DNA from: Magnetococcales bacterium
GTDB taxonomy: Bacteria > Pseudomonadota > Magnetococcia > Magnetococcales > Magnetaquicoccaceae
Direction of reading: 5' to 3'
DNA length: 64,000 nucleotides
Assembly (NCBI GenBank): GCA_011089965.1
Contig: JAANAU010000015.1
Coordinates: 1 to 64,000, forward strand
Part shown: in pieces, positions 35,256-44,041 of the stretch
How the letters are laid out: every line of letters starts with the position of its first letter
How positions within the stretch are numbered: the first letter of the stretch is position 1
The notes under the pieces: generated by a model
Seen by the model: only the letters and a program-made list of their open reading frames with translations
Told to the model about the DNA's origin: nothing
Database searches by the model: none
Made by a program: the position numbers and the translations under genes

Positions 35256-37730
35256 ATGTCACGGCAGGATTCGATCACTGGAGATATTCTGGTCGTTGAC
35301 GACGACCGGGCGGCTTTGCGCTTTCTGGATGAAACTTTGCGGCGACAGGGTCATACGGTACGTCTTGCCCCTTCGGCAGGCCTGGCCATGGTCTCTTTTC
35401 ACTCCCGTTGCCCGGATCTGGTGTTGCTGGATGTGGCATTGCCGGATCTGAGCGGTTTTGAGTTGTGTCAGAAGATCAAACGGGTGCCGGGTGGGGCTGC
35501 GGTTCCGGTCATTTTCATCAGTGGATTGACCGACATCACGGACAAGGTGCAGGGATTTGAGGTCGGTGGAGTGGACTTTGTCAGCAAACCGTTTACACCG
35601 GAAATCATTGTCGCCCGGGTAACAACTCATTTGGTATTGGCCCGCACCCTGAAAGAGATGGCCGAACGCAATACCCGACTGGAAGAAGAGATTATCCACC
35701 GCCAGAGGGTGGAAGAGCGGTTGCGTTTGAGCGAAACCCGTTTTCGTGGTGCCTTTGAAACCGCTGCCCATGGCATGGCGCTGGTCTCACCCAATGGTCG
35801 CTTTTTGCAAGTAAATCATGCCTTGTGTCAACTGGTCGGTTACAGTGAGACAGAACTGTTGGCCCTCGATTTCCAAAGCATCACCCATCCGGATGATCTG
35901 GAGTCTGACCTGGAATTTGTCCGTCAGATGTTACATGGAACACTGCATACTTACCAAATGGAAAAAAGATATTTCAATAAACAAGGAAAAATAATTTATG
36001 CGTTAATAAGTGTCTCTCTGGTACGTGACAGGCACGGGATGCCATTGCATTTTGTTGTCCATATTCAGGACATAACAGCACGCAAGGAGGCAGAACAGAA
36101 ACTGCGCGAGGCGCACAACACCCTGGAACAACGGGTGTTTGATCAGACACAGGTGTTGCGTCAGACGGTTGAACTGTTGCACCAGGAAGTGACAGAACGG
36201 AGTCGCATTCAAGAGGAGTTGCAACGGGAGCGAGACAAATTATTTGGCATTCTCGATGCCATGGATGATGGGGTCTACATCGTGGATCAGGAATGCAATA
36301 TTGAATATGTCAACCCGGTAGTCGAAAGAGATTTTGGAGTGCCTGGGAACCGGAAGTGCTATCAGTATTTTCATGAACTTTCAGAACAATGTTCATGGTG
36401 TAAAAACTCACAAGTTTTTAGAGGACAGACAGTCAACTGGGAGTGGTATTCGGAAAAGAGTGGTAAACATTTTGATCTGTTTGACGCACCGCTGCGTCAT
36501 CCGGATGGTGAGATACGCAAAATTGAATTCTTTCATGATATCACGGATCGCAAACGGCTGGAGGAGTCTTTGCGTTTGGCCAAGGATGGTGCAGAGGCTG
36601 CCAGCCAGGCCAAGAGCGAGTTTCTGGCAGCCATGAGTCATGAAATCCGCACGCCAATGAACGTGGTATTGGGAATGGCAGAGATGTTGCTGGAGACCCC
36701 ATTGACCCAAAAGCAACGCCATTATGCCTTGACCATGCACCATTCGGGAAAAGCCTTGTTGGGGGTAATCAACGATGTGTTGGATTTCTCACGCATCGAA
36801 TCAGGTCGTTTTTCCTTGGCGGATGAACCTTATGCCCCACAGAAGGTGATCGAGGAGACCGTAGGCTTGATGCGCGTGGCTGCCGAAGAAAAGGGATTGG
36901 CCATGGAGTCGCTGCTCTCTGACAATCTTCCCGATCTGATTCTGGGTGATGAGACGCGGGTCCGCCAGGTGCTCATCAATTTGATTGGAAATGCCATCAA
37001 GTTTACCGAGCATGGACGGGTGGAGGTCAGACTCTCGCGAGTTGCCGATGGGGGGGATTTGCAATATCGGGTGCTGGATACGGGCATTGGGATTGCCAAA
37101 GAGCAGATCGGCCATATTTTTGAGCAGTTCATTCAGGCTGATGCCGGTATTACCCGACGCTACGGAGGGACTGGGCTGGGATTGGCCATTTCCAAGCGTT
37201 TGGTCGAAATGATGGGAGGACGTATTTGGGTCGAAAGCCAGGCTGGAGCAGGCAGCGCCTTTTTTGTCACCCTGCCGGTGCGCATTGTTCCAAACCAGGA
37301 GCCGCCGCTTGAACGTGCCGATGAAAAACCGGTTGCCAGCAACCAAACCGGTCTGCGTATTCTGTTGGCAGAAGATGTGGAGGAGAACCGGGTGTTGCTC
37401 GATGCCTATCTGGTCGGTACGCCGCATCGACTGGTCATGGTTTCCGATGGTGCCCAGGCCGTTGCCCGAATACGCACGGAACCCTTTGACGTGGTGATCA
37501 TGGATGTACAAATGCCGATCATGGATGGCTACACAGCGACCAGGTTGATTCGGGATTGGGAGCGGGAACAGGGAACAAGGCGCATTCCGATTGTCACCCT
37601 TTCGGCACATGCCATCGAAGGGGAACTGGAACGCTGTCGAGCTGCCGGTGGGGATCTCTATCTGACCAAGCCTATCGGAAAAAAAGGATTGTTGACAGTA
37701 TTAAACAAAATTGCGGAGACCAGGATTTGA
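35256..37730 (+). CDS. Soluble hybrid histidine kinase REC-PAS-PAS-HisKA-HATPase-REC
   Basis: An 824-residue cytoplasmic protein. The N-terminal receiver has Asp59 (LVLLDVALPDLSG). Two PAS domains follow, the second with a Cys pair (SEQCSWCKNSQ). HisKA has His462 ([12 protein letters not shown]), and HATPase (GGTGLGLAISKRL) precedes a C-terminal receiver (DVVIMDVQMPIMDG). The N-terminal receiver could be phosphorylated by the BvgS-like kinase just upstream, giving a two-kinase relay. The ATG at 35256 is preferred over 35244, which overlaps the upstream gene; GTGGAG precedes it. Confidence 0.92.
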   Translation: MSRQDSITGDILVVDDDRAALRFLDETLRRQGHTVRLAPSAGLAMVSFHSRCPDLVLLDVALPDLSGFELCQKIKRVPGGAAVPVIFISGLTDITDKVQGFEVGGVDFVSKPFTPEIIVARVTTHLVLARTLKEMAERNTRLEEEIIHRQRVEERLRLSETRFRGAFETAAHGMALVSPNGRFLQVNHALCQLVGYSETELLALDFQSITHPDDLESDLEFVRQMLHGTLHTYQMEKRYFNKQGKIIYALISVSLVRDRHGMPLHFVVHIQDITARKEAEQKLREAHNTLEQRVFDQTQVLRQTVELLHQEVTERSRIQEELQRERDKLFGILDAMDDGVYIVDQECNIEYVNPVVERDFGVPGNRKCYQYFHELSEQCSWCKNSQVFRGQTVNWEWYSEKSGKHFDLFDAPLRHPDGEIRKIEFFHDITDRKRLEESLRLAKDGAEAASQAKSEFLAAMSHEIRTPMNVVLGMAEMLLETPLTQKQRHYALTMHHSGKALLGVINDVLDFSRIESGRFSLADEPYAPQKVIEETVGLMRVAAEEKGLAMESLLSDNLPDLILGDETRVRQVLINLIGNAIKFTEHGRVEVRLSRVADGGDLQYRVLDTGIGIAKEQIGHIFEQFIQADAGITRRYGGTGLGLAISKRLVEMMGGRIWVESQAGAGSAFFVTLPVRIVPNQEPPLERADEKPVASNQTGLRILLAEDVEENRVLLDAYLVGTPHRLVMVSDGAQAVARIRTEPFDVVIMDVQMPIMDGYTATRLIRDWEREQGTRRIPIVTLSAHAIEGELERCRAAGGDLYLTKPIGKKGLLTVLNKIAETRI

Positions 37731-37832
37731 GGAACGGCTTTTGCAATGGAGTCCGTTTGCTGGAGTGATCGATGCGCACGGGGTGTATCGGTGACAGACT
37801 CCAGATCTGGCAATCTTGAAACAGCATTGGGC

Positions 37833-38768
37833 ATGTACATCATTCGCGGACTCAGGAATCTGCCGACTCGGTTTCGCCATGCAGTTGTCGCCATCGGCAA
37901 TTTTGACGGTGTGCATCGGGGCCATCAGGCGCTGTTTGCCCGACTGCGGGAACTTGCGGTTGGCCAGGGTGGTGCGCCGATCATGGCCGTGACTTTTGAA
38001 CCGCATCCGTTGCGTCTGTTGGATCCGACGCGGGCACCGGCACGGATCACCGGCTTGCGTGGCAAGGCACGCTGGATGGAAGAGGCGGGGGTGGAGGGGT
38101 TGTTTGTCTTGCAGTTCTCCCGTCAGTTGGCGGCGATGAGTCCGGAGGCGTTTGTACAGGCTGTCCTGGTCAACGGTCTGGGGGTGCGCGAGGTGCTGGT
38201 TGGTGAGAATTTCCGTTTCGGAGCCAAGGGTGTGGGAACCTTCGAGGATCTGGAACAGATGGGCAGAAAGTATGGATTTGGGGTGCATGCCCATCCCCTG
38301 GTGATTCTGGATGGCCAGACCGTCTCTTCGACCTGGGTGCGTCGCGAGGTGGAATCCGGATCCTTTGGCATGGCCGCCAGATTGTTGGATCGTCCTTTTG
38401 AAATCGAAGGACGGGTCGTGGTTGGCGACCGGCGTGGCCGGACTTTGGGATTCCCGACCGCCAATCTCCCCTTGAGTGGTATGTTGTATCCGCCTCGCGG
38501 GGTCTACATCTCCCGTGCCTGTGTGGGTGGGTGTTGGGTTCCATCCGTGGTGAACGTGGGACGCAATCCGACCTTTGGCGAGCATGAGACCCGTCTGGAG
38601 GCCCACATGCTGGTGTCCGACGAGGTGATGGAGTTGTACCGGAAGGTGTTGCGTATTCAATTCCTGCACCATTTGCGTCCGGAAATGACCTTCCCCAACC
38701 CAGAGGCTTTGCGTGCGCAGATCGGTCAGGATGTCGCTGCGGCACGGGAGTTTTTTTCTGGCCATTAA
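37833..38768 (+). CDS. ribF: Bifunctional riboflavin kinase / FAD synthetase
   Basis: A 311-residue protein, the normal length for RibF. The N-terminal nucleotidyltransferase part has AIGNFDGVHRGHQAL and the VSSTWVRREVESG signature. The C-terminal flavokinase part has GRTLGFPTANL, PPRGVY and NVGRNPTFG. It makes FMN from riboflavin and then FAD. The ATG at 37833 fits the conserved start (MYIIRGLRNLP), although a longer frame begins at 37746. It is the gene upstream of ileS, a common arrangement (ribF-ileS-lspA). Confidence 0.95.
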   Translation: MYIIRGLRNLPTRFRHAVVAIGNFDGVHRGHQALFARLRELAVGQGGAPIMAVTFEPHPLRLLDPTRAPARITGLRGKARWMEEAGVEGLFVLQFSRQLAAMSPEAFVQAVLVNGLGVREVLVGENFRFGAKGVGTFEDLEQMGRKYGFGVHAHPLVILDGQTVSSTWVRREVESGSFGMAARLLDRPFEIEGRVVVGDRRGRTLGFPTANLPLSGMLYPPRGVYISRACVGGCWVPSVVNVGRNPTFGEHETRLEAHMLVSDEVMELYRKVLRIQFLHHLRPEMTFPNPEALRAQIGQDVAAAREFFSGH

Positions 38769-38806
38769 TATGGTGTGCATGAGTGGTGATGGTCGCATTC
38801 CTTGAT

Positions 38807-38842
38807 TCTACCTCTGGCTTTATCTCTGGCCTTACCTCTGGC
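38807..38842. repeat. Three tandem 12-base units between ribF and ileS
   Basis: TCTACCTCTGGC, TTTATCTCTGGC and CTTACCTCTGGC follow one another. On the minus strand they lie in a 67-codon frame (38765-38968) that reads ARGKARDKARGR, but nothing else supports that frame as a gene. The rest of the ribF-ileS gap holds a weak promoter-like TTGCTT (38912) / TATGCT (38933) and no other clear signal. Confidence 0.5.
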
Positions 38843-38985
38843 CAACAGTTCTTGATACATGGATCGATAACAGATCATGGTTACCGGCATCCGGTGGTGA
38901 AACATAGCAACTTGCTTGCTGGATGCGTGGTTTATGCTAAACTTGTCACTTTTTGACAGGTGGGTCATTCAGTCAGGGATTCTCA

Positions 38986-41847
38986 ATGGAGTGCAAGGAC
39001 GTGGATTACAAAGATACTGTGCAATTGCCGGTGACCGCTTTTCCCATGCGTGCCGATCTGCCGACCACTGAACCGGCCATACTGGCCCGTTGGGAGGCCA
39101 TGGATCTGCACGACCGGATGGGTTCGGTCGCACAAGGAAGACCGCGTTTCATTCTGCATGACGGCCCTCCTTATGCCAATGGCAATTTGCATATGGGGCA
39201 CGCCATAAATAAAGTATTAAAAGATGTCATTCTCAAGGCCAAACGCATGGAGGGATTTGATGTCCCTTATATTCCCGGTTGGGATTGCCATGGATTGCCG
39301 ATTGAAACCAAGGTTGAGGTGGAACTGAAACAGAAGGGACAGGACAAGGAGTCCATGGATCCGGTGGTGTTTCGTGGCCATTGTCGTGATTATGCGCAGC
39401 GTTGGGTGGGGATTCAGCGTGAGGAGTTCAAGCGCCTTGGCGTGATCGGAGATTGGAATCGCCCTTATCTGACCATGGATTACCGCTTCGAGGCGGATAT
39501 CTTGCGCGAGTTGGGGCAGTTTCTGGTCAATGGTGGTCTGTTCAAAGGATCCAAGCCGGTCTACTGGTGTGTCAACGATGTCACGGCTCTGGCCGAAGCC
39601 GAGGTGGAGTATGCCGATCATGTCTCGACCTCGATTTATGTCAAATTCCCGCTGGCCACAGACGAAACCCTGAACGGACTGGAACGAACCGGTCCGCTCT
39701 CGGTGGTGATCTGGACCACCACACCCTGGACCATTCCTGCCAATCTGGCGGTCTGCGTACATCCGGAATTCACCTATGTTGCGGCGCGCATCCTCGAACC
39801 GGGTCCATGCACCCATCTGCAAACCGGTGAAATTCTGATTCTGGCTGAAGGGTTGTGGGAGGCAACGGTCGATGCCTGTGGTGTCTCCCGTACACAGGTC
39901 GAGATCCTGGCCCGTTTCACCGGCGCAGAACTGGAGAAAAAACGGTTCCGTCATCCGTTGGTGGAACGGGACTCCCCGATCCTGACCGGTCGCCATGTCA
40001 CCCTGGAAGCTGGAACCGGTTGTGTTCACACAGCTCCGGGTCATGGTCACGATGACTATGAAGTTGGACGTCGAAATGGTTTGCCGGTTTACAACCCGGT
40101 GGATGATCGCGGTCACTTTGAGCCGGGCACGCCCTTTTTTGCCGGCCAACACATCTTCAAGGCCAATGATGCGGTGGTGGCCATGCTGACCGAGCGCGGC
40201 GCTCTGTTGGCCCAGGGTCGCATGACCCACAGCTATCCCCATTGCTGGCGTTGTCACAAGCCGGTGATCATTCGGGCAACCCCGCAATGGTTCATCTCCA
40301 TGGAGACGAACGGACTGCGCACCAAGGCGTTGCAGGAGATCGATCAAACCCGGTGGATCCCTGCCTGGGGGAGGGATCGGATCTACAATATGGTGGCGGT
40401 ACGTCCGGATTGGTGTGTCTCCCGGCAGCGTTCCTGGGGCGTGCCGATTGCCGTGATCACGTGTCAAGGGTGTGGTCAGGTGATCACCGACGGTGGCATC
40501 ATTGAATCCATTGCCCAACAGGTGGAGCTGCACAGTGCCGATGTCTGGTTCCAGAAAGAGGCAGCGGAATTTCTGCCGGATGGATTCCAGTGTCCCGGTT
40601 GTGATGGCAAGACGTTTGTCAAAGAGAAGGATATTCTGGATGTCTGGTTTGATTCCGGTGTGACCCAGGCTGCGGTGCTGTTGCGTACAGACCAGGATGG
40701 CTGGGGATTGAGTTGGCCGGCGGATCTCTATCTGGAAGGGTCGGATCAGCATCGCGGCTGGTTTCATTCCAGTCTGCTGGCTTCGGTCGGCGTACGGGGT
40801 CAGGCACCCTACCGGGCGGTATTGACCCACGGCTTCGTCGTGGATGGCAAAGGCCGCAAGATGTCGAAATCTCTGGGCAATGTGATTGCCCCAGCCAAGG
40901 TGATCCAACAATACGGAGCGGATATCCTGCGCATGTGGGTGACTGCCGAAGATTATGCGGGCGATATCCGGATCTCGGACGAAATTCTGAAAGGACTTTC
41001 GGATGCCTACCGTCGCATTCGTAATACCTTGCGGTTTTTATTGGGTAATCTGGCAGGATTTGATCTGGCGCGTGATGCGGTCATGTACCACGACATGCTG
41101 GAGTTGGATCGTTGGGCGTTGCATCAATTGCATGCCTTGATCACCGATGTGCGCAGCGCCTATGATGAATATGCATTCCATCGGGTCTACCAGGATATTC
41201 ATTACTTCTGTTCGGTTGATATGGGGGCATTTTACCTGGATGTCCTCAAGGACCGGCTCTACTGTGAAGGGGTCGGCTCTTTGGAGCGTCGCTCTGCCCA
41301 AACGGTACTGTCCCGGATTCTGGATGCCGTGACCCGTCTGCTCGCTCCCATCCTCTCGTTTACTGCCGAGGAGGTGTGGAGCTACATGGATGGTCTGCGT
41401 GCCGAGTCGGTCCATCTGGTTCTGTTTCCCGAGGCTGAGGCGGTCTGGAAAGCGGATACGCTGGAGACACGCTGGAAAACGGTCCGCAAGGTTCGCGCTG
41501 CCGCCTACCGGGTACTGGAGATCGAACGACGGGAAAAACGTCTGGGAACGTTCATGGAGGCCGCCGTCACCCTTTATCTGGATGAAGAGCTGCGCACCCT
41601 GCTCCAATCGGTTCCGGATCTGCATCGTGTCTTCATTGTGGCCTCTGTGACCCTGCTGCCTGTGGAGATGGCTCCGGCTGATCTGGAGATGGATGCGGAA
41701 CTGGCGGGGGTGAAGGTGGCGGTTGCCAAGGCTGCTGGTGCCAAATGCATCCGGTGTTGGAACTGGGATGTGGCGTTGGGCAACGGTGATGAGGTGGTGT
41801 GTCCCCGTTGTCATGCCGTGGTCACAGCCAGTGGCGGGATGCCATGA
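38986..41847 (+). CDS. ileS: Isoleucyl-tRNA synthetase
   Basis: A 953-residue class I synthetase. It shows the HIGH-type motif (GPPYANGNLHMGHA), WDCHGLPIE, the editing domain, the KMSKS motif (GRKMSKSLGN) and a C-terminal zinc-binding region with CIRCWNW and CPRCH. Length and order are as in E. coli IleS. AGGGA lies upstream of the ATG at 38986; a longer frame from 38953 is less likely. The stop overlaps lspA (ATGA). Confidence 0.97.
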   Translation: MECKDVDYKDTVQLPVTAFPMRADLPTTEPAILARWEAMDLHDRMGSVAQGRPRFILHDGPPYANGNLHMGHAINKVLKDVILKAKRMEGFDVPYIPGWDCHGLPIETKVEVELKQKGQDKESMDPVVFRGHCRDYAQRWVGIQREEFKRLGVIGDWNRPYLTMDYRFEADILRELGQFLVNGGLFKGSKPVYWCVNDVTALAEAEVEYADHVSTSIYVKFPLATDETLNGLERTGPLSVVIWTTTPWTIPANLAVCVHPEFTYVAARILEPGPCTHLQTGEILILAEGLWEATVDACGVSRTQVEILARFTGAELEKKRFRHPLVERDSPILTGRHVTLEAGTGCVHTAPGHGHDDYEVGRRNGLPVYNPVDDRGHFEPGTPFFAGQHIFKANDAVVAMLTERGALLAQGRMTHSYPHCWRCHKPVIIRATPQWFISMETNGLRTKALQEIDQTRWIPAWGRDRIYNMVAVRPDWCVSRQRSWGVPIAVITCQGCGQVITDGGIIESIAQQVELHSADVWFQKEAAEFLPDGFQCPGCDGKTFVKEKDILDVWFDSGVTQAAVLLRTDQDGWGLSWPADLYLEGSDQHRGWFHSSLLASVGVRGQAPYRAVLTHGFVVDGKGRKMSKSLGNVIAPAKVIQQYGADILRMWVTAEDYAGDIRISDEILKGLSDAYRRIRNTLRFLLGNLAGFDLARDAVMYHDMLELDRWALHQLHALITDVRSAYDEYAFHRVYQDIHYFCSVDMGAFYLDVLKDRLYCEGVGSLERRSAQTVLSRILDAVTRLLAPILSFTAEEVWSYMDGLRAESVHLVLFPEAEAVWKADTLETRWKTVRKVRAAAYRVLEIERREKRLGTFMEAAVTLYLDEELRTLLQSVPDLHRVFIVASVTLLPVEMAPADLEMDAELAGVKVAVAKAAGAKCIRCWNWDVALGNGDEVVCPRCHAVVTASGGMP

Positions 41848-42347
41848 CCAGCCAAGGGGGAGCGTGGTTGAGTCTGCGCATGGGTGTGGGATTGATTCTG
41901 GGTGGTGTGGTTTTTATCCTGGATCAGTTCACCAAGGAGTGGGCCATGCAGGAGCTGGTCGTCTCCGGTGTAACGCTGGTTCCGGGTTTTTTCGATCTGG
42001 TGCTGGTGCACAATGTCGGGGCCGCCTTTGGATTGTTTACCAACATGGCCGCAGAATACCGGGCGCTTTTTTTGAGCAGTGTGGCCATCATTGCCGCGTT
42101 GACCATCGTTTGGATGTTGCGCACGGCCAGACATTGGGTTCTGGTGGTCGGGCTTGGGATGCTGTTGGGTGGCGCTTTGGGCAATCTGTGGGATCGCTTG
42201 CGCTTTGGATGGGTGGTAGACTTTTTATATGTCCACTGGCATGATTGGTCGTTTCCGGTATTCAATCTGGCGGATTGCGCCATCAGTGCCGGGGTGGGAT
42301 TACTGCTTGTGGATCATCTGATTCTTTCGGACTCTGCTGATGCGTGA
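41844..42347 (+). CDS. lspA: Lipoprotein signal peptidase (signal peptidase II)
   Basis: A 167-residue protein with four membrane helices. Catalytic aspartates are in RFGWVVDF and FPVFNLADCAI, and the conserved FDLVLVHNVGAAFGLF is present. It cleaves prolipoproteins in the inner membrane. The start overlaps the ileS stop (ATGA), as in many proteobacteria. A lipoprotein gene follows directly. Confidence 0.97.
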   Translation: MTSQGGAWLSLRMGVGLILGGVVFILDQFTKEWAMQELVVSGVTLVPGFFDLVLVHNVGAAFGLFTNMAAEYRALFLSSVAIIAALTIVWMLRTARHWVLVVGLGMLLGGALGNLWDRLRFGWVVDFLYVHWHDWSFPVFNLADCAISAGVGLLLVDHLILSDSADA

Positions 42348-42354
42348 GGCTGCC

Positions 42355-42711
42355 ATGAAAAAAACATCCGCGTCTCTCCTGCCGCTGTTGGCCGTGTTGG
42401 CGTTGCTGCCATTGGCCGGTTGTTCGAGCAATTTCACGTTGCCGTGGGAGCAGAATCAGCTCGATCCGAGCCGGATTGCCACACGGGAACCTCTGGAGAT
42501 TCCACCGGATTTGCATATCCTCCCTGGTCAGGAACCCCCGGAAGAGCAGAGCGGAGGCCGCATGGCCCGTTCACGCGAGGATGGCACCCCCTCTTCGGCC
42601 CGTTCAATACTGTTCAAGACTCCGGAGAGCAAACAGGAGAGCAAACCCTTGGGCCGGGATGAGCAGGAACGACTGCCCGGATGGCTCGGTTCCTCGCGAA
42701 ATGGGCGGTAA
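42355..42711 (+). CDS. DUF3035 (BamF-type) lipoprotein
   Basis: A 118-residue lipoprotein with the signal MKKTSASLLPLLAVLALLP and lipobox LAGC at Cys22. The mature part has the DUF3035 hallmark REPLEIPPDL and is otherwise Pro/Glu/Arg-rich. In Alphaproteobacteria this family is described as an accessory of the outer-membrane beta-barrel assembly machine. It lies 7 bases after lspA, whose product would process it. TGAGG precedes the ATG. Confidence 0.8.
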   Translation: MKKTSASLLPLLAVLALLPLAGCSSNFTLPWEQNQLDPSRIATREPLEIPPDLHILPGQEPPEEQSGGRMARSREDGTPSSARSILFKTPESKQESKPLGRDEQERLPGWLGSSRNGR

Positions 42712-42712
42712 A

Positions 42713-44041
42713 ATGATGCGGTGGATTGGTTTCTGCGTCGGTCTGACCCTGCTGTTGGGAACGACATCCACAGCATTGGCCCTGGAGAGTCGTGAATTCC
42801 GTTTGGATAACGGCTTGAAAGGGGTGGTGGTGCGGGAGTCCAAAGCGCCGGTGGTCATCGTTCAGACCTGGTATCGGGTGGGTTCTGCGGATGAAAAACC
42901 GGGCAAAGGCGGTCTCTCCCACATGCTGGAACACATGATGTTCCAGGGCACCGAAAATCTGGAACCGGAAGAGTTCAGCCGACTGGTTGCCCAGGAGGGC
43001 GGCGAGGACAACGCCTCGACGACCAACGACTACACGATGTATTACATCAAACTGTCCGCAGACCGTGCGGAGTTGGCCTTGAAGCTGGAAGCAGAACGGA
43101 TGGGAAGTCTGCTTCTGGCACAAGAGGAGTTTGATGCGGAAAATCTGGTGGTGCGGGAAGAACGGCGCGTCCGTATCGATGCCGATCCGAATCAACGGAT
43201 GCTGGAACGCTATCGGACCTTGGCCTATGGAGAGCATCCCTATGGTCGTCCGGTCATTGGTCGGATGGATGAAATTGCCGCTTTGACCCTGGACGATCTG
43301 AAGGCGTGGTATCAGAGCTACTATGCGCCCAATAACGCCACCATCGTCGTGGTGGGAGATGTGGATCCAAAACAGATTGAGGAGTGGATACGCACCCATT
43401 TTGACTCTCTAGCTGCCCAACCCGCCCCGCCACGTCCCCGTTTACCGGACCCTCCGCGCAGAACCAAACCGGAACGTTTGGAGGTTTCTGACAAACTCGC
43501 GAAACTGCCGATCTGGATTGCCGGATATCCCGTGCCGGGCATGGCCATGCCTGCTTCCATTGAGGATGCTTTGGCTTTGGATGTATTGGCGGTCATTCTG
43601 GGTCATGGCAGTACCAGTCGTCTGCATCAACGTCTGGTGCGTGATCTGGGAGTGGCGGTTTCGACCTCGGCATCGTACAGCGGTTTTTCTGCCAGTTGGG
43701 AGCTGTTTTCCATCTCAGCCATGCCCAAACCTGGTGCCGATCTCCGTGCCATTGAAACCGTGATTTTTCAAGAGGTGGAGCGACTGACCAAAGAACCGGT
43801 GACCGCGCGTGAATTGGAAAAGGCGCGCAATGGTCTGATTGCCGAGCAGGTCTATTCTCAGGACTCCATCGAACGGATTGCCTGGATTATTGGCCGCATG
43901 ACGACCAACGGACTCGATTGGCGCCTGATGTTGGACGACTATCCCAAACGGGTCAGAACAGTGACCAGTGCAGCGGTCCAGCGAGTCGCTGCGCGCTATC
44001 TGCAATCCGAAGGGGTAACGATAGGGATCCTGAAGCCATGA
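42713..44041 (+). CDS. M16 zinc metallopeptidase, catalytic subunit
   Basis: A 442-residue protein with a signal peptide (MMRWIGFCVGLTLLLGTTSTALA). The inverted zinc motif HMLEH occupies residues 70-74 and is followed by the downstream Glu region (NLVVREERRVRIDADPNQR). The C-terminal M16 domain is complete. It is probably periplasmic and acts with the next gene product as a heterodimer. It begins one base after the DUF3035 stop; ATG codons at 42701 and 42716 are alternative starts. Confidence 0.93.
   Translation: MMRWIGFCVGLTLLLGTTSTALALESREFRLDNGLKGVVVRESKAPVVIVQTWYRVGSADEKPGKGGLSHMLEHMMFQGTENLEPEEFSRLVAQEGGEDNASTTNDYTMYYIKLSADRAELALKLEAERMGSLLLAQEEFDAENLVVREERRVRIDADPNQRMLERYRTLAYGEHPYGRPVIGRMDEIAALTLDDLKAWYQSYYAPNNATIVVVGDVDPKQIEEWIRTHFDSLAAQPAPPRPRLPDPPRRTKPERLEVSDKLAKLPIWIAGYPVPGMAMPASIEDALALDVLAVILGHGSTSRLHQRLVRDLGVAVSTSASYSGFSASWELFSISAMPKPGADLRAIETVIFQEVERLTKEPVTARELEKARNGLIAEQVYSQDSIERIAWIIGRMTTNGLDWRLMLDDYPKRVRTVTSAAVQRVAARYLQSEGVTIGILKP

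Noticed and set aside
38765-38968. 67-codon minus-strand frame between ribF and ileS with ARGKARDKARGR
   Set aside because: Mainly produced by a three-copy 12-base repeat; no ribosome-binding site or similarity seen. Kept only as a repeat feature.
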